From Planctomycetota bacterium (GTDB lineage: Bacteria > Planctomycetota > UBA1135 > GCA-002686595), in the NCBI GenBank assembly GCA_002686265.1, contig NZBA01000108.1, positions 25,074 to 89,073 of the forward strand: a stretch of 64,000 nt of DNA. The letters are read 5' to 3'. Shown here piece by piece: positions 54,656 through 63,652 of the stretch (its first letter is position 1; each line of letters starts with the position of its first letter). The notes beneath the pieces are model-generated. The model did not search any database, had not been told where the DNA came from, and saw nothing but the letters and a program-made list of their open reading frames with translations. A program made the translations under genes and the position numbers.

Positions 54656-55447
54656 ATGCGCCCCTACCCACCTCACGCCGCCCGCGAGCTTCCCGGTGCA
54701 GACTTGAAGACGCTCGTGGTCAGCGATGCGAGCGAGGCGACCGCCGCCGTCGCCGCCGAGATCGCCGCGCTGATAGACGCCCCACGCCCGCGAGGCGAGA
54801 GCGCGACCTTGGGCCTCGCCACCGGCGACACACCCCTGGGAGTCTACGCGGAGCTCGTCCGGCGCTCGCGCGAGGGGCTCGACCTCACCTGCGTGACGAC
54901 CTTCAACCTCGACGAGTACGTCGGACTGGCCGGCGATCATCCCTCCAGCTTCGCCGCCTTCATGCGCCGGAACCTGTTCGAACCGGCGGGCATCGACGAC
55001 GCGCGCGCGCACATCCCCAAGGGCAACCTGGCCGAGGCCGATCTCGAGGATCACTGCGCCGAGTACGAACGCGCGATCGCGGCGGCGGGCGGCATCGACC
55101 TGCAGCTACTCGGCCTCGGGCGCAACGGCCACATCGCATTCAACGAGCCGGGCACGGACTTCGACTCCCGCACCCACGTGCAGTTGCTGACAGACGGCAC
55201 GCGCACGGCCAACGCACGGGGTTTCTCCTCCTGCGAGGCGGTCCCGACGCGCGCGGTGACCATGGGCCTCGGAACGATCCGCGAGGCTCGCCGCGTACGC
55301 CTCTTGGCCTTCGGCTCCCACAAAGCGGCCGTCGTCGAGCGCTTGCTCCGCGGCCCGGTAGAGACCGCTTTCCCCGCCTCCTGCCTGCGCGACCATCCCG
55401 ACGCGATCTTGTGGATCGACGAAGCCGCAGGGGAGCGAATGCGCTGA
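54656..55447 (+). CDS. nagB: Glucosamine-6-phosphate deaminase
   Basis: 263-aa enzyme of the NagB/6-phosphogluconolactonase-like family converting glucosamine-6-phosphate to fructose-6-phosphate and ammonia. Active-site segments: GLATGDTPLGVYAEL (phosphate loop) near residue 45, FNLDEYVGL (catalytic Asp) near 80, GLGRNGHIAFNEP (His and Asn) near 155, and SHKAAVV near 225. I use the ATG at 54656; a longer in-frame start lies in Arg-rich sequence. The divergent symporter and hydrolase suggest an amino-sugar scavenging unit. Confidence 0.92.
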   Translation: MRPYPPHAARELPGADLKTLVVSDASEATAAVAAEIAALIDAPRPRGESATLGLATGDTPLGVYAELVRRSREGLDLTCVTTFNLDEYVGLAGDHPSSFAAFMRRNLFEPAGIDDARAHIPKGNLAEADLEDHCAEYERAIAAAGGIDLQLLGLGRNGHIAFNEPGTDFDSRTHVQLLTDGTRTANARGFSSCEAVPTRAVTMGLGTIREARRVRLLAFGSHKAAVVERLLRGPVETAFPASCLRDHPDAILWIDEAAGERMR

Positions 55448-55497
55448 GCCGAGGCCGTAGCGGCCGCCGACTCCCATCCGGTAGGGTTCCGCGGACC

Positions 55498-56541
55498 ATG
55501 CGCGTCGGCTTCGACTGCTCGCCTCTCGTACGTCCGCACCCCGCCGGGATCGTGCGCGTCGTGCGCGAGACCGTCGAGGCGATCGAGGCGCGCGGCGTGA
55601 TCGAGCTTGTGCGCCTGGCCCCCCCCCCCGGCGAGAAGAGCGCACGCTGGCGCCAGCGAACGCTCCCGCGGCTCGTGAACGAGCGCGAGCTCCGTGGCGT
55701 GCACTCCTTCCTGTCCGCCTTCCCCTTGCTCGGTTCCGGCCTCCGCGTGCAGACGATCCACGAGCTGCCCTGGCGGCACGGCGTGCGCGAGAACGCGGGC
55801 GCGCGCCACCGCCTGTGGGCCGCGCTCGGCCCCCTGCGCGCCGACCGCGTTCTGACCTCCACCGAATTCGTGGCGCGCAAGTTACGCCGGCGCCGCCTAC
55901 CCGGCGGCGATCGCGTCCGTGTCTGCCCCTGGGGAGTGGGACCGCCCTTCGCGCCCGAGCCGCCTGGGGGGGTCGTGGACGAGGCGGTCCTGCACCGCTA
56001 TCGACTCCCGGAGGATGCCCTGGTGACCTGCCCCGGCGCCGTCCGGCCGAAGAAGAACCTGGCCGCATTGCTGCGCGGGGTGGCGCGCCTGCACGAGTCG
56101 CGCGGCGACCGGGTCCACGTGGTCGTGACCGGCGGGCCGACCGCGCAACTGCGCAGGGACCTCGGGCTCGTCTCGCGCCTGGGCCTCAACCGCCACGTGT
56201 CCACCCCGGGTCTGCTCTCCGACGACGAGATCGCCGGCCTCCTGAGAATGAGCTCGGCCGTTTCCGTCCTCTCGACCTCCGAGGGCTTCGGCCTGCCGGT
56301 ACTCGAGGCCCTCGCGTGCGGCGCCGGGGTCCTCGTGCCGCACGGGAGCGCCCAGGCGGAGGTGGCCGGAGAGGCGGGAATCGAGGTCGAACCCTCCGAT
56401 CCCGACTCGGTGGCCGCCGGCCTGCGCCGGGCACTCGAAGAGCGCGACCTCCTACGCCGCGCCCGCATCGAGCGCGCGCGCGGTTTCTCCTGGGAACGCT
56501 GCGCAGGCGCGATCGAGGTCCTGTGGGAGGAGCTGGCGTGA
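55498..56541 (+). CDS. GT4-family glycosyltransferase (first of a coupled pair)
   Basis: 347-aa GT-B glycosyltransferase. The C-terminal half has TCPGAVRPKKNL near residue 180 and the nucleotide-sugar motif STSEGFGLPVLEALACGAGVLV near 260. The ATG at 55498 follows a 50-bp gap from nagB. The stop overlaps the next glycosyltransferase start (GTGA). The sugar and acceptor are unknown; a cell-surface polysaccharide is likely. Confidence 0.85.
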   Translation: MRVGFDCSPLVRPHPAGIVRVVRETVEAIEARGVIELVRLAPPPGEKSARWRQRTLPRLVNERELRGVHSFLSAFPLLGSGLRVQTIHELPWRHGVRENAGARHRLWAALGPLRADRVLTSTEFVARKLRRRRLPGGDRVRVCPWGVGPPFAPEPPGGVVDEAVLHRYRLPEDALVTCPGAVRPKKNLAALLRGVARLHESRGDRVHVVVTGGPTAQLRRDLGLVSRLGLNRHVSTPGLLSDDEIAGLLRMSSAVSVLSTSEGFGLPVLEALACGAGVLVPHGSAQAEVAGEAGIEVEPSDPDSVAAGLRRALEERDLLRRARIERARGFSWERCAGAIEVLWEELA

Positions 56542-57626
56542 GCGCGCCGCGCGTCCTGGTCTCCGGGGTACTCCTCGGCCAACCCGCCGGCGGCGTGCGT
56601 CGCCACAGCGCCGAGCTACTCGGGCGCGCCGCCTCCCTGCTCGCCGAGAGAGGCGGAGGGCTGACGGTGATGGAGGGCAGCAAGTCCATCGCCTTCCACC
56701 TGCCGCCGAGCGTCGAACGCATTCCGAGCGGCGTCCCGCCGCACCCGGTGCTCGTGCGCGCGACCCTCGAGGGACGCTGGCTGCGCAAGACCATCGCGGC
56801 GGCAACCTCGCCCTTCGATCTGGTCCACCTCGCCCACCTCCCGGTCCCGCGCCGCCTCCCGCTCCCCTACAGCCTGACGATCCACGACCTGCGCGACCTC
56901 GAGCTCGCCCACACCCCCCTGTCCCGACGGTTGGTGGCGCGAAACGTGATCGGCAAGGCGGTCGAGGGAGCCGCGCGCGTGATCGCGGTCAGCGAGACCG
57001 TCCGTGAGGATCTGCTCGCCCGTTTCCGAATCGGCGGCGAGCGGGTGCTCGTCGTTCCCAACGCCGCCGACCACTTGCCCCTCCCGCCGCGCGCTCTCCG
57101 GCCAGACGCGCCGATCCTGCACGTCGGCCACGTCGAACGGCGCAAGAACATCGAGCTCCTGCTGCGCGCCCTGGCCATCGACCCCGACCTGCCGCCGCTA
57201 CTGGCCGCGGGCGCTCCCAAGGCCGGAGAAGACGAGCGCCTGCTGGCCGTGGCGCGCGAGCTCGGCGTCGCCGATCGCGTGACCTTCGCCGGCGCGGTGG
57301 ACGACGACGAGCTCGCGCGTCTCTACGCCCGCGCCGCTTGCGTCGCCCTGCCCTCACTCCTCGAGGGCTTCGGTATCGCCGCCCTCGAGGCTCAGCGCGC
57401 GGGTGTCCCGCTGTGCGTCTCCGATACCCCCGCCCTGCGCGAAGTCGCCGGGCCTTCGGTGCCGACATTCGCCCCCGACGACCCGGCCGCTTGCGCGCGC
57501 GCCCTGCGGGCGGCCCTCGCGGTGACCGAAGACACCCTGCGCGCCGCCCGCGAGCGGGCGCGCGGCCGGCGCTGGGAAGTCTCCGCCGCGCTCCTGGTCG
57601 ATGCCTGGACGGAGGCCGCCGCGTGA
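56538..57626 (+). CDS. GT4-family glycosyltransferase (second of a coupled pair)
   Basis: 362-aa GT-B glycosyltransferase with an N-terminal G-Q-P-A-G-G-V-R-R-H loop, the GHVERRKNIELLL segment near residue 197, and LPSLLEGFGIAALEAQRAGVP (E-x7-E) near 275. A GTG start at 56538 overlaps the previous stop and its own stop overlaps the next gene (GTGA), so all three genes are translationally coupled. Confidence 0.85.
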   Translation: MSAPRVLVSGVLLGQPAGGVRRHSAELLGRAASLLAERGGGLTVMEGSKSIAFHLPPSVERIPSGVPPHPVLVRATLEGRWLRKTIAAATSPFDLVHLAHLPVPRRLPLPYSLTIHDLRDLELAHTPLSRRLVARNVIGKAVEGAARVIAVSETVREDLLARFRIGGERVLVVPNAADHLPLPPRALRPDAPILHVGHVERRKNIELLLRALAIDPDLPPLLAAGAPKAGEDERLLAVARELGVADRVTFAGAVDDDELARLYARAACVALPSLLEGFGIAALEAQRAGVPLCVSDTPALREVAGPSVPTFAPDDPAACARALRAALAVTEDTLRAARERARGRRWEVSAALLVDAWTEAAA

Positions 57627-60600
57627 CCGTCGCAGCCGCCTTTCTCACCTCCCTCTCCGCCGTCTGGGGAGGCGACACTCTCGTGAATTTCGAGACGCCG
57701 CACGTCTCGCCCCTGGCCCTCTCGCCGGACGCCGCGACCCTCTGCGCGGTCAACACGCCCGACGGCCGCCTGGAGGTGTTCGACGTCTCCGGCGCCGCCC
57801 CGCTCCTCACCGCCGGTGTGCCGGTCGGCCTCGCTCCCGTGTCGGCCCGCTTCCGCGACGAGGGCGAGGTCTGGGTCACCAACCAGCTCTCCGACAGCGT
57901 CAGCGTGGTCGACTTGGCGACGCGCAGCGTCCTCGCGACCCTCCAGACCGCCGACGAGCCCTGTGACGTCGTCTTCGCGGGCGATCCCCCGCGGGCATTC
58001 GTGTCCTGCTCCCAGGCGAACCTCATCCTGGTCTTCGATCCCGACGACCTCGCCGCCACGCCGCTCGTCGTCCCGATCGAGGGCGAGGACCCGCGAGCTC
58101 TCGCGTGCAGCCCCGACGGTGCGACGGTCTACGCGGCGATCTTCGAATCCGGAAACGGATCGACCATCCTCTCGGGGGGTCTGGACGGCTCGCGACCCTT
58201 CTCCTACCCCCCCGACGCCCTCGGCGCCGCCGGCGGACCGCACGCAGGGCGCAACCCGCCGCCCAACGCCGCCGACGGCTTCGAACCGGCGCGAAACCCC
58301 GAGAATCCGCCGCCACCGCGGGTCGGCATGATCGTCAAGCGCGACGGCAGCGGGCGCTGGCGGGACGACACCGGCGGCGACTGGACGGAGCTCGTCAGCG
58401 GTCCACGCGCCGCCCTCTCGGGGCGGCCGATCGGCTGGGAGCTCGTCGATCACGACCTGGCCGCCATCGACGCGCGCGACCTCTCGGTCACCTACACAGG
58501 CGGGTTGATGAACCTCTGCATGGCGCTCGCGGTCCACCCCCTGACCGGAGCGGTGTGCGTGGTCGGCACCGACGCCACCAACGAAACCCGCTTCGAGCCG
58601 CGCCTCAACGGCCGCTTCCTGCGAGTGAACGCGGCCTTCGTCGACGCCGGGGGAGCGCGAGTCGTCGACCTCAACCCACACCTCGATTACCGCGCCTCCA
58701 CAGTCCCGCAAGCGACGCGCGAGGAGTCGGTGGGCGACCCGCGCGGCATCGTGTGGAGCGCCTCGACGGGGAAGGGCTACGTGAGCGGGATGGGCTCGAA
58801 CAACCTGGTCGTGATCGACGCCTTCGGAGCGCGCACGGGGCGGGCGGCGACCGTCGAAGTGGGCGAGGGTCCCACAGGCCTGGCTCTGGACGAAGCGCGC
58901 GGACGGTTGTTCGTCCTGGCCCGCTTCGAGGCGGCGCTGTGCGTGGTGGACCTCGCGGAAGAGCGCGAAACGGCACGAGTCGTCTTCCACGACCCCACGC
59001 CCCCGGTGATCCGCGCCGGCCGCCGGCTGCTCTACGACACCCACGCGACCTCCGGTTTGGGGCACGTCGCTTGCGCCTCGTGCCACGCGGACGCGCGCAT
59101 GGACCGGCTGGCCTGGGATCTCGGCGACCCAGGGGGTGAGGTCAAGCCGATCGCGGGGCGCAACCTCGGGGCTAACTTCCCCGGCTTCACCGGCTTCGAG
59201 GACTACCACCCGATGAAGGGGCCGATGACGACCCAGACCCTACAGGGAGCGGTCGGGTTGGAGCCCTTGCACTGGCGCGGAGATCGCCTGGGGATCGAGG
59301 ACTTCGCGCCCGCCTTCCGCTCCCTGCAAGGGGACGACGAGCTCCCCGACGAGGCCGAGCTGGCGGCTTTCAAGGTGTTCCTGAAGAGCATCCACTACCC
59401 GCCGAACCCCTTTCGCGACGCCGACAACCGCCTCGCCGCGCGGGTTGCGCTCCCCGGCCACTTCACGAGCGGCCGCTTCGGCGCGGCGGGACGCCCACTG
59501 CCGGACGGAGACGCGCGGCGCGGGCTCGCGCTCTTCGATCTCGGCAGCCTGAACGCCGGGCGACTGCACTGCTCCACCTGCCACACGCTGCCGACCGGGG
59601 CGGGGACCGACTCGCGCTGGGAGGGCACGCGCTACGCGCCGCTCCCCGCCGGACCGCGCGGGGAGCGAAACCACGCCCTGTTCGCGGGAGACGGCTCGTC
59701 CCAGCACCACTTCAAGATTCCCCATCTGCGCAACGCCTACGAGAAGGTCGGCTTCGAGACGACGCGCCCGAGCTCTCGCGCGGGCTTCGGCTTCCTCCAT
59801 GACGGCAGCGTCGACTCCCTGGCGCGCTTCGTTTCCCAGCCCGCCTTCGCCGTAGGCGACGATCAGGACGTGGCCGATGTGGTCGCGTTCCTGCTGAGCC
59901 TCTCGGGGTCAGACCTGCCCGCCGCTCGCGAGGGAGACCTGCGCCATCCGCCGGGGACCTCCAGCCCCGACGCCCACGCGGCGGTCGGAAGGCAGACGAC
60001 CGTCGGCGGCGGCGATGATCTCCCGCCGCGGCAGTACGAGCGGATCGCGACCGCCGTCGCCCGCGCGGAGTCGGGGGCGGTGGGGCTCATCGTCAAGGGC
60101 CTGCGCAACGGCGAGCAACGCGGCTGGGTTCATGTGGGTGGCGGGCGAATGCAGTCCGACCGAACGGGCGATGCGATCGAATGGGAGCGCCTGCTGCGCT
60201 CGGCGAGGGCGGGCGAGCGCCTCACCTGGACCGAGCTCCCCGCCGGCACGGCGCGGCGGGCGGGCATCGACCGCGACCGCGACGGCACCCTCGACCGCGA
60301 CGAGCTCGACGCCGGAGGCGACCCGGCGGACGCCCACAGCGTGCCGCTGGTCGGCGGCCGATCCGTCGGCTGCGGGGCCTTTGAGGGGGCGGGCGCGCGC
60401 CTGCTCGCGACGGGCCGGGAGGAGGTCGGCGCCGGCACGCTCGCCTTCGGCGGGGTCGGCCTGGCCGCGGGCGGGGTGTGCCTGCTGATCGCGAACGAGC
60501 CCGGCGCCGACGGAGTGCCCTTCGCCGGCCCCACCGGCGCCACGGCAATCGTCGCCTTCGGCGTCGCTGACGAGGCGGGAGGGGTCCATCTGCGCGAGAG

Positions 60601-60715
60601 GTGGAGCCCGCGGACACAGACCGGGAGGCACCGGCGCTTTGCGCTCCGCTGGCGTTCCCTGGCGACCGACGCGCGTTTCAACCGCGCTGGCCCCTTCGAG
60701 GTCGATCTGCCCTGA
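57623..60715 (+). CDS. Secreted beta-propeller with MauG-like diheme cytochrome c domain
   Basis: 1030-aa exported protein. A short signal (AAAFLTSLSAVWG) precedes a YVTN/NHL-type seven-bladed propeller (about residues 20-450), followed by a region with two cytochrome c motifs, CASCH (near 487) and CSTCH (near 651), resembling MauG/cytochrome c peroxidase-type diheme proteins. A calcium-binding DRDRDGTLDRDELD loop lies near 883, then a beta-sandwich tail. It could oxidise a small organic or protein target. The GTG start overlaps the glycosyltransferase stop. Its stop faces the DUF1501 stop 12 bp away, within a GGGCGCGCCC palindrome that may help termination. Confidence 0.83.
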   Translation: MTVAAAFLTSLSAVWGGDTLVNFETPHVSPLALSPDAATLCAVNTPDGRLEVFDVSGAAPLLTAGVPVGLAPVSARFRDEGEVWVTNQLSDSVSVVDLATRSVLATLQTADEPCDVVFAGDPPRAFVSCSQANLILVFDPDDLAATPLVVPIEGEDPRALACSPDGATVYAAIFESGNGSTILSGGLDGSRPFSYPPDALGAAGGPHAGRNPPPNAADGFEPARNPENPPPPRVGMIVKRDGSGRWRDDTGGDWTELVSGPRAALSGRPIGWELVDHDLAAIDARDLSVTYTGGLMNLCMALAVHPLTGAVCVVGTDATNETRFEPRLNGRFLRVNAAFVDAGGARVVDLNPHLDYRASTVPQATREESVGDPRGIVWSASTGKGYVSGMGSNNLVVIDAFGARTGRAATVEVGEGPTGLALDEARGRLFVLARFEAALCVVDLAEERETARVVFHDPTPPVIRAGRRLLYDTHATSGLGHVACASCHADARMDRLAWDLGDPGGEVKPIAGRNLGANFPGFTGFEDYHPMKGPMTTQTLQGAVGLEPLHWRGDRLGIEDFAPAFRSLQGDDELPDEAELAAFKVFLKSIHYPPNPFRDADNRLAARVALPGHFTSGRFGAAGRPLPDGDARRGLALFDLGSLNAGRLHCSTCHTLPTGAGTDSRWEGTRYAPLPAGPRGERNHALFAGDGSSQHHFKIPHLRNAYEKVGFETTRPSSRAGFGFLHDGSVDSLARFVSQPAFAVGDDQDVADVVAFLLSLSGSDLPAAREGDLRHPPGTSSPDAHAAVGRQTTVGGGDDLPPRQYERIATAVARAESGAVGLIVKGLRNGEQRGWVHVGGGRMQSDRTGDAIEWERLLRSARAGERLTWTELPAGTARRAGIDRDRDGTLDRDELDAGGDPADAHSVPLVGGRSVGCGAFEGAGARLLATGREEVGAGTLAFGGVGLAAGGVCLLIANEPGADGVPFAGPTGATAIVAFGVADEAGGVHLRERWSPRTQTGRHRRFALRWRSLATDARFNRAGPFEVDLP

Positions 60716-60727
60716 GCGGGCGCGCCC

Positions 60728-61981
60728 TCAGCCGAAGAGCTTGCGCACGCGGCCGGCGGAGTAGCCGGGGAAGAAGTCCTTGGGCGCGTCGAAGCGGAAG
60801 TGCTCGCGCAGCACCTCGGCGAAGACGTCGCGGAAGTCGGTGGTCACCTCGAGGTCCCGGCGCTGGTAGAGGTTCGCCTCGGCCAGGCCGGTCCACTTGC
60901 CGTGCACACGCCCACCGGCGACATCGCCGCCCAGCAACAACATCGCGCTCCCGTGGCCGTGGTCCGTGCCGGAGTTCCCGTTCTCGCGGCAGGTGCGGCC
61001 GAACTCGGTCATCACCATCACGAGCGTTCGTTTCGCATGCGGGCCTATATCGCCCATGAACGCGGCGAGGGCGTCGGCCAAGCTCCGCAGGCGATTCGCC
61101 ATGCCGCCCCTCGCTCCGCCCTGAGCCGCGTGGGTGTCCCAGCCGCCGACGTCGAGGGCCGCCACCTCGAGCCCCGCGCCCGAGCGCACGACACGCGCGA
61201 GGTCTCGCAGGGCCGAGCCGAGACCGTCGCTGGGGTAGCGGCCGCCGCCGCGCGAGCGGCCCTCCTTGCGTCCCACGATCTCGCGGAAGCGTTCGAGGGT
61301 TTCGAAGGTGTCTCGGCCGGCATCGATCAGCACGTCCTCCCCCTCGCGGCGCGGCTCCATCGTCCCTCCCGCGCCGCCGTAGAGCGGCCCGTAGAGATCG
61401 AGCAGTTCCTCGTCACCGAGGACCTTCTGCTCAGGAACAGCGAGGGCCGTGTAGGCGCCGCGCAGGGAGCGTGGGAGCAGGCCCTGCATGGCGAGGGCGC
61501 GCAGATCGCCTCCCTCGCCTGCATCGTCCGAGGCGGCGAGGAAGCGATTCAGCCAGCCCGCGCGCACCGTGCGCAGCCCCGGCGCGGCGTACTCCATGAA
61601 GTCCTGGGCGTCGAAGTGACTGCGCGTGGGGTGCGGGGAGCCGACGTTCACGATCGGGGCGAGCTTCTCATCCTCCCAGTACGGCATCAGGCTCGCCATC
61701 GCCGGGTGCAGGCCGAAGTCGCCGTCTAGGCGCAGGACACCCGCGCCCTCCGCCGTGTCCTCGGGAGGGATCGCGATCGTCGGCCGCAGCTCGTAGTAGC
61801 GTTTGTCGGAGTAGGGAACGACGATGTTGAGCGGGTCCGCGCCCCCGCGCAGGTAGATGACGACCAAGGTGGGCGGCTGCTCGTCGTCGCCGAACGCGCG
61901 GCGCAGGTGGGCGGCGGGCAACGGCAGAGCGAACGAGGCGAAGCCCGCGCCCGAGGCCTTGAGGAAGGTGCGTCGTTCCAT
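60728..61981 (-). CDS. DUF1501 family secreted protein
   Basis: 417-aa protein with a twin-arginine-like signal (ERRTFLKASGAGF). DUF1501 relates to the alkaline-phosphatase/sulfatase fold; recognisable segments are VVIYLRGGADPLN near residue 42, DVGGWDTHAAQ near 280 and TEFGRTCRENGNSGTDHGHG near 335. These proteins are common in planctomycetes, paired with DUF1800 proteins, with unknown function. It is 3 bp after the DUF1800 gene. Confidence 0.92.
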   Translation of the reverse strand: MERRTFLKASGAGFASFALPLPAAHLRRAFGDDEQPPTLVVIYLRGGADPLNIVVPYSDKRYYELRPTIAIPPEDTAEGAGVLRLDGDFGLHPAMASLMPYWEDEKLAPIVNVGSPHPTRSHFDAQDFMEYAAPGLRTVRAGWLNRFLAASDDAGEGGDLRALAMQGLLPRSLRGAYTALAVPEQKVLGDEELLDLYGPLYGGAGGTMEPRREGEDVLIDAGRDTFETLERFREIVGRKEGRSRGGGRYPSDGLGSALRDLARVVRSGAGLEVAALDVGGWDTHAAQGGARGGMANRLRSLADALAAFMGDIGPHAKRTLVMVMTEFGRTCRENGNSGTDHGHGSAMLLLGGDVAGGRVHGKWTGLAEANLYQRRDLEVTTDFRDVFAEVLREHFRFDAPKDFFPGYSAGRVRKLFG

Positions 61982-61984
61982 CGA

Positions 61985-63589
61985 CTACTGCTCCTGAAAG
62001 TCGGGGGAGGCGAGGATCACGCCCAGGAGGGCGGGCACGACCTTGCGTGGGTTCTTGGAGGACTTGGAGTGCTCGGCGATCATGGCGCTGAGGACGCGCG
62101 AGGTGCGCTCGCCCACGCCCGCGGGCAGCACGCGCCGGACTAGCTCGAGCTTGAGGTACTCCTCCCGCGCGTCCTCGAGACCGGCGTACATCGCCCGCGG
62201 CACGCGCACGCCCTCGATCTTCCCGGCGACGAGGTCCTTGGCGAACTTCCAACGCACGGCGAGCGCGCCGGGATCGAGCCAGGCCTCGGCCTGGTCGTAG
62301 TAGCCGGTCGGGTCCTTGCACAGGTAGAGGCTCTCGTTCATCGCGGCGAGCGCTTCGTGCAGTCCCTCGCAGCTCTGGATGTCCGCCCGCGTGGCGCGCA
62401 GAGCGCTCACGACGAACTCGAAGGGTCGCTTGAACTTCGCTCCGTAGTGCTCGGGAGCGAAGAACTCCGGATCGGTGGCGATCGCCTTGTAGGTCGCTCC
62501 GAGATCTCCATCGGTCTTGCGAAAGACGGCCGCCACGCGCTTGACGATGTCCTTGGGCGGGTCGTCGCGGACGAGGAAACGACACAGCTTCCAGGCGATG
62601 AAGTCCGCCGTTCCCTTGTGCTCCGCGAGTAAATCGAGCACTTGCTCGCCTTCTGAGAGAGGGTCCTTCCAGTCGCGGCGAATCACCTTGTGCAGGACGC
62701 GCTTGCTGTCCCCGCAGTGCATGTCGGCGCGAAACTTGAAGACCATCGGCTCGCGCCCGCCCTTCTCGATCGTCCAGCCGGTGAGCGCCCGTGCGACCTC
62801 CTCGACGTCGCTCTGCGTGTAGTGGTTGTCGACGCCGAGGGTGTGCAGCTCGAGCAGCTCGCGTGCGTAGTTCTCGTTGAGACCGCGCTGGGCTGCGATG
62901 TCGCTGGCCTCCTGCCCCTGCTCCTTCGAGCTCGTCTCGAGGCGCTTGCGCATCTCGATCGCCTTGAGCTCCGCCTTGGTCGGCGGGCGCCGGGAGACCT
63001 CATTGTCGAGGTAGGTGAGCATCGCCGGGTGCTTGGCGCTCGCGCCCAGAATGTCGCGAAAGGAGCCGAAGCAGCGCGCGCGGATCACCTCACGTTCGTA
63101 CTCGGTGGCGAAGTACTTCACCGCGCCCTTGTCCATGGCCACGCAGAAGTGGTTGCGGAGGAAATCCGCGGCGACCTCGAGCAGGTGGTTGGGCCCGTAG
63201 ACGGCGTGGAACAGGACGCTATCGCGCAGCTCGCGCCTGGGCACGTTGCGCAACCGGTTGCGCGCCCGGCGCTCCTCCGTGGGGAGGTCGGGAGGGATCG
63301 GCTTCACATAGCGAGTGAAGATGTCGGCGTTGGAGAGGCCGATCGAGCCCAACGACTCCAGTCGGCGGTCGAGCTCGGCTGCGGGCTCGACGCGCCCCTC
63401 CAACTGCCGGTCGAGCCACGCCTCGACACCCATCCCGCTGACCTGCGACAGCAGCTCGGGGGTGCAGCCGGGGCTGAAGCGGCGCAAGAAGTGGACGACG
63501 CGCTGGCGCTCGGTGAGCGGCGGCAGGTCCCCGCGCCGCGCTCTTGAGGAGTTGCTGTTCCAGCCCGTAGCCCACGCCATGCCGGCCAT
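61985..63589 (-). CDS. DUF1800 family protein
   Basis: 534-aa protein of the DUF1800 family, partner of DUF1501. Hallmarks are LNENYARELLELHTLGV near residue 265, FVVSALRATR near 405 and GYYDQAEAWLDP near 440. The start is uncertain: ATG at 63589 or 63580. No clear signal peptide is seen at either start, so export may depend on the partner, or the true start may lie elsewhere. Function unknown. Confidence 0.88.
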   Translation of the reverse strand: MAGMAWATGWNSNSSRARRGDLPPLTERQRVVHFLRRFSPGCTPELLSQVSGMGVEAWLDRQLEGRVEPAAELDRRLESLGSIGLSNADIFTRYVKPIPPDLPTEERRARNRLRNVPRRELRDSVLFHAVYGPNHLLEVAADFLRNHFCVAMDKGAVKYFATEYEREVIRARCFGSFRDILGASAKHPAMLTYLDNEVSRRPPTKAELKAIEMRKRLETSSKEQGQEASDIAAQRGLNENYARELLELHTLGVDNHYTQSDVEEVARALTGWTIEKGGREPMVFKFRADMHCGDSKRVLHKVIRRDWKDPLSEGEQVLDLLAEHKGTADFIAWKLCRFLVRDDPPKDIVKRVAAVFRKTDGDLGATYKAIATDPEFFAPEHYGAKFKRPFEFVVSALRATRADIQSCEGLHEALAAMNESLYLCKDPTGYYDQAEAWLDPGALAVRWKFAKDLVAGKIEGVRVPRAMYAGLEDAREEYLKLELVRRVLPAGVGERTSRVLSAMIAEHSKSSKNPRKVVPALLGVILASPDFQEQ

Positions 63590-63652
63590 CCTAACCCAGA
63601 TCGCTGCGAGGGGTTCCGCCCCCGCGCCCACGCCCCGTGCAACGCGTTTCGC

